Assembly (NCBI RefSeq): GCF_042242105.1
Contig: NC_092019.1
Span: forward strand, 16,661,328 to 16,725,327
DNA: 64,000 nucleotides
Direction of reading: 5' to 3'
DNA from: Pempheris klunzingeri
Taxonomy: Eukaryota; Chordata; Actinopteri; Acropomatiformes; Pempheridae
In this document: one piece after another, positions 11,390 to 24,662 of the stretch
Layout of the letters: each line of letters begins with the position of its first letter
How positions within the stretch are numbered: the stretch's first letter is position 1
The notes under the pieces: model-generated
Seen by the model: the letters and a program-made list of their open reading frames with translations, nothing else
What the model was told of the DNA's origin: nothing
Databases searched by the model: none
Position numbers and translations under genes: made by a program

Positions 11390-11399
11390 TTTCACTTCC
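11390..11399 (-). promoter_or_regulatory. ETS-IRF composite element (EICE-like)
   Basis: The minus strand reads GGAAGTGAAA, an exact match to the GGAANNGAAA composite bound by PU.1 with IRF4/IRF8 in myeloid and lymphoid cells. It lies about 95 bases upstream of the inferred 5' UTR donor of the RNase gene. Expression in immune cells is inferred only. Confidence 0.4.
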
Positions 11400-11571
11400 C
11401 GTGAGTGGGAGTGGGAGTGGCCTGAGGTGTGCCTGTGGGCACGTCAACAGCGTATGTATTACTTAAATCTGTCCACATGGCTGTGCTTTAGAGCAGCAGC
11501 CATGGTGAGATGTCATCCGGTTACAGCTATAAATACCTGCTAAAGGTCCAGTGAGCTATTTTGGATGCGTC

Positions 11572-11606
<35 letters not shown>

Positions 11607-12989
11607 CCTTCATCCCTGCTTTTTCAAATGGTATCTTTTACGTGTTTAATATAACTTTATTAATAAAATGGCAACGGGATATTTCCTCACTATAACACCC
11701 ACATGTAAGATGGGATCCTAAGATGGGATCCTAAATAGAGAGATCAAAGTCATTGTAATTTCCAGCAAGATCTACAGACATGTTCTTATACCACTTCTGT
11801 TTTTATGTTCTCGAATGTTAGAGTTAGATTGAACTAAAAAGACCAAAATATAAAGTGGTTTGACAGTCTGTTTAGATACTTATGGTAGAACATACTGTTC
11901 TTATGGTTACTTTGTTCAGTTTAATCTGAATAAATACAGAAAAATCTTAGTACTAAATCTATTAGGCAAACATCATTCAATTCAAAAATCATTTAACTGT
12001 CATCTCTTAAAACAGACAAATGTAGCGCACTAGGCTTTTGTGTTAAAAAGTGCTTTTATAAGTGGAATACTCCAGTTCCTCATTATTTGTTTCTGGTTTC
12101 TCTGACTGTCCAACTCTGTGTCTCTCTTACACTTGTTCATTCTGTGCAGCAGGTGATGTGAACCAACTATCATTTATTACATCTTTTACTGCCTCTTCGT
12201 ACTTCTGCCCTGATTTTTCTTTCAATATTCAATTAGTGGCATGCCCTAATTTAGTAATTCTCGCACCCTTTAATGAAAGATTTCCCCAATTTATTTTAAT
12301 TTTGAGAAGACAATCACGATTCTGGGACACATTAAAGGCTTCGTTTAATGTCCCCACAGCCTACGTAGTTAAATTAATTGGGTTGTGCCATGAGTTGCAT
12401 ATTGAAGGTTAAAATACATCATTGAGAAAACCCTTCTTCTATGTGCTCCTCTATGTTTTCTCTCTCATGTTATTTCATTTAGTCATTTCATAATAGGAAG
12501 GTAAATTTGTACTTAAAGACTGAACTGCTCTGTGCCCTGTTGTGGTTTTAGTTTCTGTATCAGTTCAGGGCATCACAAACATATTCTGGTTGCAGAGAGG
12601 TGCCTAGGACTGCAGCACAGAGGAGACCATGAAATTACATAGCTAGACACAGATATCTATTTATTTATTAGAGTCTAACCAATGTATACGGTATTTACCA
12701 GCTGATAGGTAACCTGAAAATTGCAGTGCAGTAAAGCAAAAACATATGTTGAAGGTCATTTAAAATAGTTTTGAAATAGTCTTCCTTACAGAATTGGTAC
12801 CAGAGGGCACGCAAAAACTATAAAATGCCCCAATTACCAGTTTAATAGTAGTGTCTAATAACCAAACTTAGAGGACTTCATAAAAAAAGTTTTGTTTCAC
12901 AAACCGTCTGCCTGCCTGTCTGTCTGTCTGTACTCATGTCATTTCAATCAAGTGTCCTGTACAAAACATAATCTATAGTGTTCTATGCA
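11400..12989. other. Spacer upstream of the RNase gene
   Basis: AT-rich sequence with a short (GT)n tract near 11575-11602 and tandem 'agatgggatccta' copies near 11708-11733. No gene, RNA or element recognised. The 116-codon open frame at 12062-12412 has no family features. Confidence 0.5.
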
Positions 12990-13231
12990 TAATCTATAGT
13001 GTTTATATGCAGTAGTGTTTATATGCTGTGCATAGTATGCTCTACTGTATATGTATATTTCTCTTCCTATGTCTTCCTCCTCTCCTTCTCCCTAGCCAGT
13101 GTTGCACAGCGTATCTTACTTGAAGTCTGGATATTTGCACAGGATATTTCTATATACACAAGATATTTCTATTTCTTTTTTATATTGCATACTAATCTTA
13201 TGTTATATTATTCTATTTTAGATTGTACATA

Positions 13232-14573
13232 CAGTGGCTTGCAAAAGTATTCAGCCCCCTTGAACTTTTCCACATCTTGTCATGTTACGACCACAAACAT
13301 AAATATATTTTATTGGAATTTTATGTGAAAGACCAACACAAAGTGGCACACAATTGTGAAGTAGAAAGAAAATTATACATGATTAAAAATTTTTTTTACA
13401 AATAAAAAACTGAAAAGTGCGGTGTGCAAAAGTATTCAGCCCCCTTTTCTCTGAGTGCAACCAATTGCCTTCAGAAGTTGCCTGATGATTGCTGAATGAT
13501 CGAATGTTGACCTAATGACTAAATAGAGTCCACCTGTGTGTAATCTAATCTCAGTACAAACACAGCTGTTCTGTGACGTTCTCAGAGGTTTGTTAAGAGA
13601 ATATTGGGGAGCAAACAGCATCATGATGTCCAAGGAACACACCAGACCGGTCAGGGATAAAGTTGTGGAGAAGTTTAAAGCAGGGTTAGGTGACTCTGGA
13701 CGAACTGCAGAGATCCACAGCTCAGGTGGGGGAATCTGTCCACAGGACAACTATTAGTTGTGCACTGCACAAATCTGGCCTTTATGGAAGAATGGCAAGA
13801 AGAAAGCCATTGTTAAAAGAAAACCATAAGAAGTCCAGTTTGCCAGAAGCCATGTGGGAGACACAGCAAACGTGTGAAAGAAGGTGCTCTGGTCAGATGA
13901 GACCAAAATTTAACTTTTTGGCCTAAATGCAAAACGCTATGTGTGGTGGAAAACTAACACTGCAAATCACTCTGAACACACCATCCCCACTGTCAAACAT
14001 GGTGGTGGCAGCATCATGCTCTGGGGGTGCTTCTCTTCAGCAGGGACAGGGAAGATGGTCAGAGTTGATGGGAAGATGGATGGAGCCAAATACAGGGCAA
14101 TCTTGGAAGAAAACCTGTTGGAGTCTGCAAAAGACTTGAGACTGGGGCGGAGGTTCACCTTCCAGCAGGACAACGACCCTAAACATAAAGCCAGGGCTAC
14201 AATGGAATGGTTTAAAAGAAAACATATTCATGTGTTAGAATGGCCCAGTCAAAGTCCAGACCTAAATCCAATCGAGAATCTGAAAGATCTGAAAACTGCT
14301 GTTCACAAATGCTCTCCATCTAATCTGACTGAGCTTGAGCTCAAAAGGCAGTTCCACAAAGTATTGACTCAGGGGGGCTGAATACTTTTGCACACCGTAC
14401 TTTTCAGTTTTTTTATTTTAAATCATGTATAATTTTCTTTCTACTTCACAATTGTGTGCCACTTTGTGTTGGTCTTTCACATAAAATTCCTATAAAATAT
14501 ATTTATGTTTGTGGTCGTAACAGGACAAAATGTGGAAACGTTCAAGGGGGCTGAATACTTTTGCAAGCCACTG
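13232..14573 (+). mobile_element. Tc1/mariner-like transposon, decayed
   Basis: A 1342-bp element flanked by TA (13230-13231 and 14574-14575). It has roughly 200-bp inverted repeats of IR/DR type: 'gcaaaagtattcagccccct' occurs at the outer end and again near 13427 on the left, with reverse complements near 14371 and 14546 on the right. It belongs to the widespread fish Tc1 group. Insertion into an AT-rich LINE tail shows it is younger than the LINE copy. Confidence 0.93.
13620..14381 (+). pseudogene. Tc1-like transposase remnant
   Basis: Pieces of a Tc1 transposase are spread over different frames. The N-terminal part (HTRPVRDKVVEKFKAG) lies in a frame open from 13536 to 13757; the C-terminal catalytic part is open from 13941 to 14381 and holds FQQDNDPKH (an Asp) and [10 protein letters not shown] (the Glu of the DDE triad). 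Frame changes, and a missing segment near 13860-13880, mean no full protein can be made. Full-length relatives have about 340 residues. Confidence 0.85.
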
Positions 14574-14827
14574 TATTTTACATATTTTATATTTTCATAT
14601 AATGTTTGCTTTTTTTCTATTGTTTTTGTGCCTTAAGTGTTGGTTGTCTTGTGGTGGCTGTTTGTTGTCTGTGGGTTGTCTGTCTGTACTGCTGCCGTGA
14701 CAAAGTAAGTCCTGTGAAGGATCAATAAAGGAACTTTACATAATCTGTGCTTCAGCAAATTTGACTGAATTTCAAAATGTGAAGTAAAACACTAAACATG
14801 CATTAACAAACAAAGTCATTGTCCCTG

Positions 14828-14828
<1 letters not shown>

Positions 14829-14868
<40 letters not shown>
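14829..14868 (+). repeat. (CA)n microsatellite
   Basis: Perfect dinucleotide run of about 40 bases, downstream of ca14. Confidence 0.95.
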
Positions 14869-14871
<3 letters not shown>

Positions 14872-14903
14872 AAAGAAAGCAGGTGAGGATGCCATTCAAG
14901 TAT

Positions 14904-14909
14904 TTTAAT
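14904..14909 (-). terminator. Possible poly(A) signal of ca14 (ATTAAA)
   Basis: ATTAAA on the minus strand about 840 bases after the ca14 stop. A second ATTAAA is at 15126-15131. I found no AATAAA on this strand between them and the stop codon, so the true site is uncertain. Confidence 0.25.
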
Positions 14910-15744
14910 GAGGTGCACATGTTGATGAGTTATTTACAGCAAAAAATCAATCAAAGATGGTACCAAATTTCATTTTCCTATAGAGTCCTATAGAATAAAA
15001 ACATGTATATAAATATAACTAATCAATTTACAATATCATGTGCTAAATTTAGTTCAGATCCATAGTGTTCACTTTAAATTCCTAAAGACCTTCATCAATT
15101 CATTTGATAGGACCTGCTATGTGTTTTAATACCAAAGTGTCTGATTTGTGTCAATACTTAAGTGTTGGCGTAAAAGAAAACAATAATATTACATTGTGTA
15201 TGAAGTCGCAGGTAAACATTTCATAAGTCTATTACGTTTCATACAGTGCAGTGTGTTTGTGTTTCAAGGCAGGATGATAAAGATAAAATAACAGCAGAGC
15301 ACGTGAAACAAAAAAAAAACAACAACAAAATATATTTTACAGTATTTACAGTAATGAACCAATCATGCATCGCAGGCATTGCAAGATCAAACATACGACT
15401 CAGAGCCAGCAAACACACGTAAACCAAGTGCTTCATGTGCAAACCGAACGAATGAAAAATGTTGACACCACGACTACCAACATCACTAAATTTGGGTGGG
15501 AAACGTAAATCCTGAACACGGTTAAGTAATTGGGGAGGGAGGTGATTTGTCCTGTGTCCAGTTTACTTTAGTTTTTTTATAAAATGGGTTTCCAGTGTTG
15601 CCTTTTGTGACTGATCACTGAAAACATGTTTTGCTTTCTGCCCCCTCAGGAGACACGGATCAGCAATGACATCAGTGGCGAGAGAGGGACGAAGAGAGTG
15701 CGTGCGGATACGTGGACAAGCCCTGAGGTGGACCGTGCTGTCAG

Positions 15745-18700
15745 CTAGGGCTCAGTCTGAAGAGACGGTGAGGGTTCTTCTTTCTTCTCTGCTTCGGTAG
15801 TCGTGCTCAGAGCCAAGTCTTGTTTTTTCTCTTTCGCAGTCTCTGGCTCTTTATTCCTGAAAGATCAAAAGGAAGAATCGTTCATACGCAGTCATGCATA
15901 TGCTGCAGGTCTGCTGTCAGTGTAGTTTGTTATGTTATCCAGCAGAGGTCCTTATTTGTCAAAGAAAACAGGGAAGGTTGTGCGTAAGTTTAGGGCTCTA
16001 GTATACTATAAAATAACTAAGGGAGCCCTACATCTAAAAATTAGAGCGTTTGTTCTTCAGCTGCCACTTTTCCAGTGTAGTGGTGAACTGCATCACCTAA
16101 AATTTCCAGATTAATGTTAAACGAATTTAAAGAAAGAATTTTAAAGTTAAAGTATTTGTAAAACACGGACAACACTGTGGGAACTTCCTATGGCTTCCCT
16201 GAAAGTTTATAATGTAAATATTAACAGTATATGAACTATTTTCAGTCTGTGGAATCTTCAGGTATCAAGGTGTTAAAGAGGTGTTAAAGTTTAACTCAAG
16301 AAGATCAGTCACTATGAATGGGTGGTTAAAGCAAAGAGATGTGGTCAGAAATCTAACTCCTAGAAGTCAAAGTTAAGGTTTTGAGGTCAAAGGTTATGAT
16401 CATGAATGGTGACCTTGGCATGGGAGCAGGCCGGTTACTGGGTAGGACGTCCCAGCTAGAGGTAGAGCTGTTGCAGATCAAAAGACAGAATCACATGACC
16501 AAAACAGGAAGAAAATCTTGGGTTTAACATTTCAAGAGAGCAAAAATTTTAAAACTCATTCTCTCTGCCTCCTCCTTAGATAGGAGGATTGGAGGTAACA
16601 TTTTTTTAAAGTAGTTGCACACGGCTGATTGACATTATGAAAGCCAGTGGTTCCCAAAGTGGCGTGAAAAGGTCCCCTGAAGGCTCCGTGATGAGGATCC
16701 AGGGAACACCCAGAAAATTATTGGTATCATAAATTCACTGTAGTTTAAAGATTGATTGGTGAGAGAGATCACAGGAATCTCACATATCCATCAATGGAAA
16801 TCATATTTCTGTCTGTAAGACTCAATTCTCTGAGAAAAATGCATGCAAACACATGCCTGAGGACATACATGGGAACTTTGGGAACCCCTGAACAACAGGG
16901 GTTAATTCACTGGCTGGTTGGACGCGGAGGAGACCCACCACATACTTTCATCGATCAGTGGTAATTATGAGAGAAAATAATAATCGTGCCGGGAAACAGC
17001 CATGTTATTGCAGCAGAGGTCAGACAATCAGATTATCCTTAGCGCTGATCTTAGGGTTGCTCAAAGCAGTTATGGTGCAACCTTATAAAGAGGATTATAC
17101 CAACATTTCCGTTAGTGCCCACCCAACACCGATTTGAGGCCAATACCAATCATGTTTTGTTTAAAAAGTCTGATGGTGTTTTGCCTAAAGTTTTTGTGTC
17201 CATTCTGTTGTTCTCACTTGTTTCCTGTTGAAGCTTGAAGACGTTACGTTTCATTATGCACTGAATTTCAGCTGTAGCAGCCTCGACAAGCCCCTATTTG
17301 CTGAGCAGTGGACTTTGTTCTCCAAGCTCAATCTAATACAGTCTAATACAACAGCTTTGCAACAAATCCTGCCGACATGGAGGTTACAATGTCCAGTGTT
17401 TGCTGAAGATTGAGAGGTGTTTCTTTGTGTTCACCCCATTTATATCAATGAGGGTACACTTAATATTACAACAAATTGTTTTAAAAGGATGGGTTACATT
17501 TGCATTATTTATTATGGAACTAGGATATGGAGATATCCACTGAGCAGGATTTGTTTCACAGAAATAAACTTGTCAGTGCTCTCTGGTGGGCACACTATGT
17601 AATGCAGAAGCTCTTTCTATATTACCTCAAGTATATCTTAGATATTTCTTTTCACTTAATGGCTGAAATGGCGAAAACAGCCAGTAAGATCGGCCATGCC
17701 AGCGTGTTGGTCAGAATCTAATTTCTATCAGGTTTTCAACATAAATCTCAAATCTCCCTGCAATGTAAAAATATAACGGTGGCCACACCAGGGCTCTTCT
17801 TCAAACTTCATTTCTTGTAAAATAAAATAGTATTTCAATGTGGATTAAAAATGCTATATCTTTTTCCAAGATTTCTTTATTAGGCCTTTGTTTGTAGTGG
17901 TGTTGACCTAAGATCTGCGCTTAAGGATATCTGCCAAGCACAAGAAGAAGAAGTCACAAAAACAACTCTGTCAGTGCTTTTTTGTGCATCCTTGTCAGTA
18001 CTGAGATCAGGTAAACCACCTGTTTACCACAACTGTTTCACGGTGGAGGAGTGTAAAAAATCTGCCAAGAGATAGGAGATAGAGAATGAAAAGACAGTGG
18101 ACACTTCCACTGAGACTGCTCCCACAGCTTCTGCAGATCTGCCCAGTTAAACCACAGCAACGGCAGACGGGTGGCCAGTGCCTGCTGACAAACAGGCCAC
18201 TGATATGACCGAGCAGCACAGCCAAAGCTCCTTACCGTATCGTCTTCACGATGAAGCGAATGATTACTGCCAGACCTACGCAGCCACACATCACTCCTAT
18301 TACTATAGCTGTGACTTCACCTGCAGAGGAAAAAAACACAAAGAGGCATGATGGAGACAAAAAAAATAGAGATAAATGATAAATAATTTAAAGTATTGGT
18401 GTGATCATCAGTAGGCCAGACAGTGACTGTAGGAAAACCACATGCAATCTTACCAGAGGAGAGCTCCTTCCCTGATTCTGCAACAAATAAAAGATTGAAT
18501 AAATTGTTACAAAAATCGAAGTAAATGTCGTCTCTCTGACAAACAGTTCATTTATTTGCTGGTTTATTTTAGCAGAATCTGATGTTCAGCTGTGTGAAAC
18601 TACTATGTCCAGTCAGTCTTGCCACAACAGTGCTGATATCACAGGCCTTCCAGTTCAGTCACTCACTACAATGAGCACTTTACACAAATTCTTTCTCCTT

Positions 18701-21700
18701 TGTCTTTGTCTACCACTCTGTCTCCCTCTTTCACCTCTCTGTCTCTTTTTCGTCTCCCTTTTTCTCAGTTAGACTCGCGTGATAACAATGGAGTCACTGT
18801 TCAGTTTTTGCAAATCCTTTTCACTAATCAGCTCGCAAACAAACACCGCTCCCCCGTGCTTTTCCACCACTTCCCCTTTATCTCTATCTCTATTCCTGCC
18901 TGCCAAAGGCTCTTTCCCCCAGAGAGAGTCACCGGTAATCCTTAATATTCCCGCATTTCTGTCTACATTCCACTTTTCACTCTCTGCATGGAGTGTGCTA
19001 ATTGTTAGCTTTGGTCTACATGGCCACCCACTGGCTTGTTATTGTGGTTTGCATTATGAGCAGCATGCCTGCATTACAATCCGACAATATGGAAGTGCTG
19101 TTGGGGAGTTGACAGCAGTTTGTCTGTGACCTTTTGCAGCTTCATATTTGTGCATGTCTTTTTATATCATGCTAATCAGCTAATGTATTCTTAATTCTCT
19201 ATAATTAAGTCATTTATAGGCCTATGCAAATGTCTGGTGCCTAACACAGTATGTGCTTATCTGATCAGTCAACATGGGAGAGTGGGTGTGATTTTTTATT
19301 TATTTATTTTTTATAATGATGATGATGATTCCCTGTCTGTCTAACCTGCAGAGAAGGAGGCGAAGATGACCCTGTGGTTGAGCTGCTGTGTTGCACGATA
19401 GTTGTCCTGCAGCAGCATCCTGACTGGATCTTCAGCTTTAGTGGAGTAAAGTATCGTTTCCAACTTCCGCAGCTACAGTGGAGAGGTGAGGGGGAGAGGG
19501 TTACAGTCCTGAGGCAGGGAAAACTCAAGTCAAAATGTATTGGTGGCTCAAATATGTCACCAGGAATTCATTTATACTTGTTTGTAAGCTGAAATCTACC
19601 ACTAAATATAAAAAATTGAAAACCCATCAATGCTAGCAGTGCAAAGGTAATATCTCACTTTCCATAACCATATGGCATTATCCAATTCAGAAACTGCTAT
19701 TGGTATTTAGTGATGTGATAACAAAATGCAGGAACTCAAGAACATAATTTGTGAGACCAATCGTTTGCATTCGCAGGTCTTAATGAACAAATACTTTGAT
19801 GATTGTATTACATTTCTGTTGAAGCATCATTATTTTGGGTTGCATATATTTGCTGTGTAGAGAGTGGAAACACATCACCAGTCTGTGCAAGGCCAATACA
19901 AAGTGTATCTAGGCTGTTTATCAGTCTTTTATTTAGGCATTAAACAACATTTTAACGCATGCTAGATCAGTTCATCTTTAGAAGATTCACCTTGGTCAAA
20001 ATATAATCAGTGTCTGATTAAGATGAGTCTGCTGTTTACCTGTGCCTTAGAGATTTGAACCCTCTCATTGTACACTGTCCAGATCACACTCTGGTAGCAG
20101 GGCGGCGTCGTCAGGGAGCCGTTGTAGCGATAGTAGCGTGTCAGATCTTTAGGGAGCAGGGTCTGTATGTCAAAGGCTGGGATAGACACCTTCTGATCTG
20201 CCAGTGGGAGTGAGGGTGAGAAAAAGAGTAAAAGTATGTGAGGTCCTCTAGATAAAGCGAAATGTCTTCTTTTTTGTTGTGGCCGCACAAGAAGAATTTA
20301 TAACTGTTTTCATCTCTCCATCATTGTCCCATCAGCATCTTTAAAGCTCTAATGCTCAAAGCACTGAGTTTCTTTTTATGTTTTTCTTTAGGATACAATA
20401 TTTTTATGGTCACATGGCTCGGTCGTCATTACATCTATTCAATGAGCTGTGACTGGGGAGCATGGAAACAACCATTTACATTTAACTCAATCGAGCCAAA
20501 AAATGGAAGCTGCAGATTACGTAATAGTGAGAGAAAAAGATCTGAGGCATTTAAAACATTGTTTAAACATTGAAAAATAAACCAAACTCTCAAAAATGGA
20601 AACAGAAATGTGTTTAAGTATATTTCAAGTAGACTTACAAGCAAATCTGACTCGGCTCAGGTAGTTGAGGATGTTGTTAAATGCGGCGTTGGTCTCCTCA
20701 CCTGTCTGGGAAACCAAAATGTTTAAATTTTTACTTGATCTATTTATTATTTAGATTATTTATTATATTTAACCATGTGATTACTCTTCTTATTCTTTCA
20801 AATGTCATGTATTGCTCCTGTTTATTAGTACTGTTTCATTACCACAATGAGAATTCCTAAAACAGCCAGGCCGTCCCTCTGTGTCATTGCTGTGGACATG
20901 TTGGGGTACAGCTCAGAGTTGTAGTGCACCACATGTAGCTGGAAAGGGGAAGGACATTGTTAGTTTGTCCATCCACGCTAATGTGAAAGAGAAAGAGCAA
21001 GAAAGAGGTCCGGGTTTCTCCCTGTGACAGTCGAGGGTTAAAAGAAGAGACTGAGAGAGGAGAAAACTGCCTGCAAACTCAGATTTCCTTACTTCAGCCA
21101 GACTGAAGAAAAATGAACATCGACGAGGAGACTGATGTAAAGAGAAAGTGCTTAATTTTCTCATTATGTAATAAGACCGCTCACGCTTGACATATTCCAT
21201 TTTTCTCATAATATTTATCCTGTCTTTCATTTTGTTTCTGTATTTTCTCATCATTTCATCAACTCTGCATGACTTTTATCTTCTTAATCTGCTTATAAAT
21301 CCCTCACGCCTCTTTCCTCTCCAACTGCTCACCTCTGAAGAAAAGGTGCACTGGCATACCTGGACTGTGACAGATGGACAGGAACTGAGGTGCTGAGATG
21401 GCTTACCTTCCACTCTTTTTCCATCTCTTTCTCCATGTTTTTCCTTCCCTCTAAAGGTTATTCAGTCACTCACAAGTTTTATGTCTCCCTCTCCTCTGGC
21501 TTTGTGATTTTATCAGTAGCAACCCATCCCAGCACTTCTCTTCACAACCTGTCTGTGTCTCTTCTGTCTGTGCACCCCTCTCTCAGCAACATGAGTTCGG
21601 TGCGCTGTTTCTATCCCCATCGCACACTAAACCTGAACGAGGATCCAAGCTCGCTCAGCTATGAAAGATTTTGTGTGTTAGAGACAGAGAAGCGAGAGAA

Positions 21701-24625
21701 GGAAAGTATGAGGTAAATAGATGAATATAGTACCAGAAGTATAGCAAGCAAGGAAGGAAAGGTATTCAAACTTTTGTAAGTCCCACCATTGCCCCAGGGT
21801 ATGAAGAGATTACACAACAATGTGTTAGTTCAGGGGCCATGGTAATGTATTCAGTTTGCCTTATTTCAAGATATTTAATTTACTGTCATTTATGGCCAAG
21901 GATAGCTACAAATCATCTCAACTGAGAAGCTAGAAACTTCATGCTAGAAAAATGTATGAAACAATCTATTATCGAAATATATATAGATTATTTTCTGTTG
22001 ATAGACTAACTGATTAATCAATCAACTAAGTATCGCAGCTCTTGGTGTCACAAATACTTAGTTTAATTTCTTCAAAAGTTAAACAGCTGGGTACTGCAGC
22101 TTTTAGCGGATTTTACTGAAAGAGGAAGAAATACAGTGCATTTGTTGGGGACTATGTTCATTTGAGGATTATTACTCATTTGGTGCGCTCGTGAGTTTGG
22201 ATTTATCCAATCAGGTGTTGTGGTCACAGCAATACGCAGATAAAGTAAGAAGTTTCACAGACTTTTACACAATTTTCTTTGCTGGCCGGTTTGTTTGCGT
22301 GTGTGTAAAATTTCATGTCAATACAATGGAAAAGAAGACACGTGTCGGTGTGTGTGACCAGTAGACATGTATTCAAAATCTGCAGCATGATCCACTTTGC
22401 ATTAGTATGAAGGCTCAATTAAATGTCTTTTCTCCAAAAGTTAGAAGGGTAATTGTGTAAACACATATTGTAACAGATTACACTCCTTAGTCTCACTGTA
22501 CTTCAGTGATCTGTATGTGTCAATTGAAATGTAGTCTGTATTCTGTGTTTCATGCTGTCATCACCTTGTATTGTATTCTTAAGTTATATATCATTATATG
22601 ATAACTTTACATGATCAAATGTCGCCTTATTAACTTGCTACTATGTTCACTTTTTAATTCTCTTCCCCACAACACTGAACAGAAAGTAGATTTCTGTAAG
22701 TAGCTCTTGGGATTCTTGACACTGTAAATCCTGATTCAGAGTTAAAGCTTTATTTTTCCTTGGACATTGTGGTGAATTAAAATTTTTGTTCTGTTTAAAT
22801 AATCTCAGAATTGTCCCTAATCACAAGATTTATGCTCCTAGTTCATCCTTTAATATAAAAAAATCTCGACCCTCTTAAAAAACTACTGATATCACACTAC
22901 TAGACCTTGACCGCCCTTTACTTACAACTTAGCTCGGCTGTGATTTGTCTCGCTGTGGATTTTACTGTTCACAGTGAGCGGTGTTAAACATACCTCTGCA
23001 TCCGCACTCAGTCCACTGATGGTGTGTTCGCTGCCCCCGTGACTCGGGCCACCGCTGCCCCAGTGGAGGTGCATTTGCACAGCTGTAAAGAGCCAGGGCA
23101 GCCCTCCAAGCCCCATCCAGTCTGGCAGGTTGATCACAGCTGATGGACAGAGGAGCAAAACAAAAGCTGACTCCCTGAAGTCAACAGACAGGATAAAGAT
23201 AACTGAACAATTCAAATAAAAAAATTTAAAATTTTAGCTAATCCGCTGAATTTATTAATGGGGAGCAAAATGTTTGCTGCCAGGTTACAACTGAGAATGG
23301 CACAGTATAAGCAGATCAACCGTAAGGCTGAGGAGTCATAATAGGAGCTGGAAATGAGCTGGCTGCCATAGTTACCTGTGTGTCCGTTATTGTACAGAGT
23401 GAAGGGGTTGTTGCCGTGCTGACTGTAGCCCAGTGGGGTCAAAGGGATCAGATTGGGGTCATATTTGGTCTGTGTGGTTACCACATCCACGGGGGACTGA
23501 GAAGTACCACCGCAATCAGGGAAATACTCTGACCACTCAGACTGACCCACCAAGCCTTTGACAAGAGAAAAGACAAAAACAATGTCGTCACCAAATCACA
23601 CAGCCCACTGGCTCGAAGTTATCCACTGAAAAGCCTCCATTGATCAGTCTCGAATTATACAAGACAAATATTCTTCAATGTTTTCCTCTTACTGAATGTA
23701 TGTTTATGGTATAAAGTTTGAGGGTTTCACAGTGGTCCCAATTTTTATGCATATGGCATATTTGTAACTACACAAGGCATTTTTAATGTTTGAGCCATTA
23801 GACTCCTAAAGGATGAACAATGCCCTCTTTGCTATTGATGGAACAGGACAAATTTAATAAATGAAGACACATTTTTTCTTACTAAGATTTAACCACATTT
23901 TTCTTACTAAGATTTAGCCACATTTCTTTCTTCGGTAATACAGAAGGTGAGATCTTTCCAACATGACTCACAGCATTTTGTCAGTCAGCTGGTCCATAGG
24001 AGAAGACATGTTTTATCAACAACCACAGACAACGTCGTCTCCATAAGTTTTAACCACAGCTGAAATCATTTGTTGCACTAAATGAACGTTGCTGTGGATC
24101 AGCTCTAATAAAAATGCAGGTGACATGCACGTCCCATGAAACTCAAACTAAAATGCTGCTCAGCCATATGAAAATCTCCAAAATTTGGTCACAATTACTG
24201 CCAAATTAGCCACAAAATAAGTAATTTTTTTAAAAATAGACAATATATTTGATCTTATTTAGTATCAAACATTTTTTAACATTGCTAACAGGTGGAATTG
24301 TTGTATTGTAGTATTGTGTATTGTGATAGTAAATGGAAATAGTTGCATTTAGAAATCTTTTGTGGCTATAACACAGAGGATTAGCCCCCACTGGAATTTT
24401 ATATGGTCCTCAAATATATTAACAATCTGCTGAAAATCACAGGTAGAAAAATTTAAATGGCAGCTTTTATTCCCGAATGACAAATTCACTATTTGAACAT
24501 AATTAAAACCTGATAACTGATCAAATGATGATATGAATTGTTTAGAAGAATTGTACTTTTAGATAAAAGACATTGCACAACATAGGATTTTATAGGACAA
24601 CTTTTGCCTTTACATTTATGTTCAC

Positions 24626-24662
<37 letters not shown>

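Larger units (their letters stand above)
12990..14735 (+). mobile_element. LINE 3' region split by a Tc1-like element
   Basis: The right part (about 14576-14735) ends in 'gtgaaggatcaataaagg', a fish LINE 3' end. The left part (about 12990-13231) resembles the spacer of such tails. The Tc1-like element at 13232-14573 sits between the two. The left boundary is a guess. Confidence 0.4.

Noticed and set aside
12062-12412. 116-codon plus-strand open frame
   Set aside because: AT-rich spacer, no domain, no splice or promoter context.
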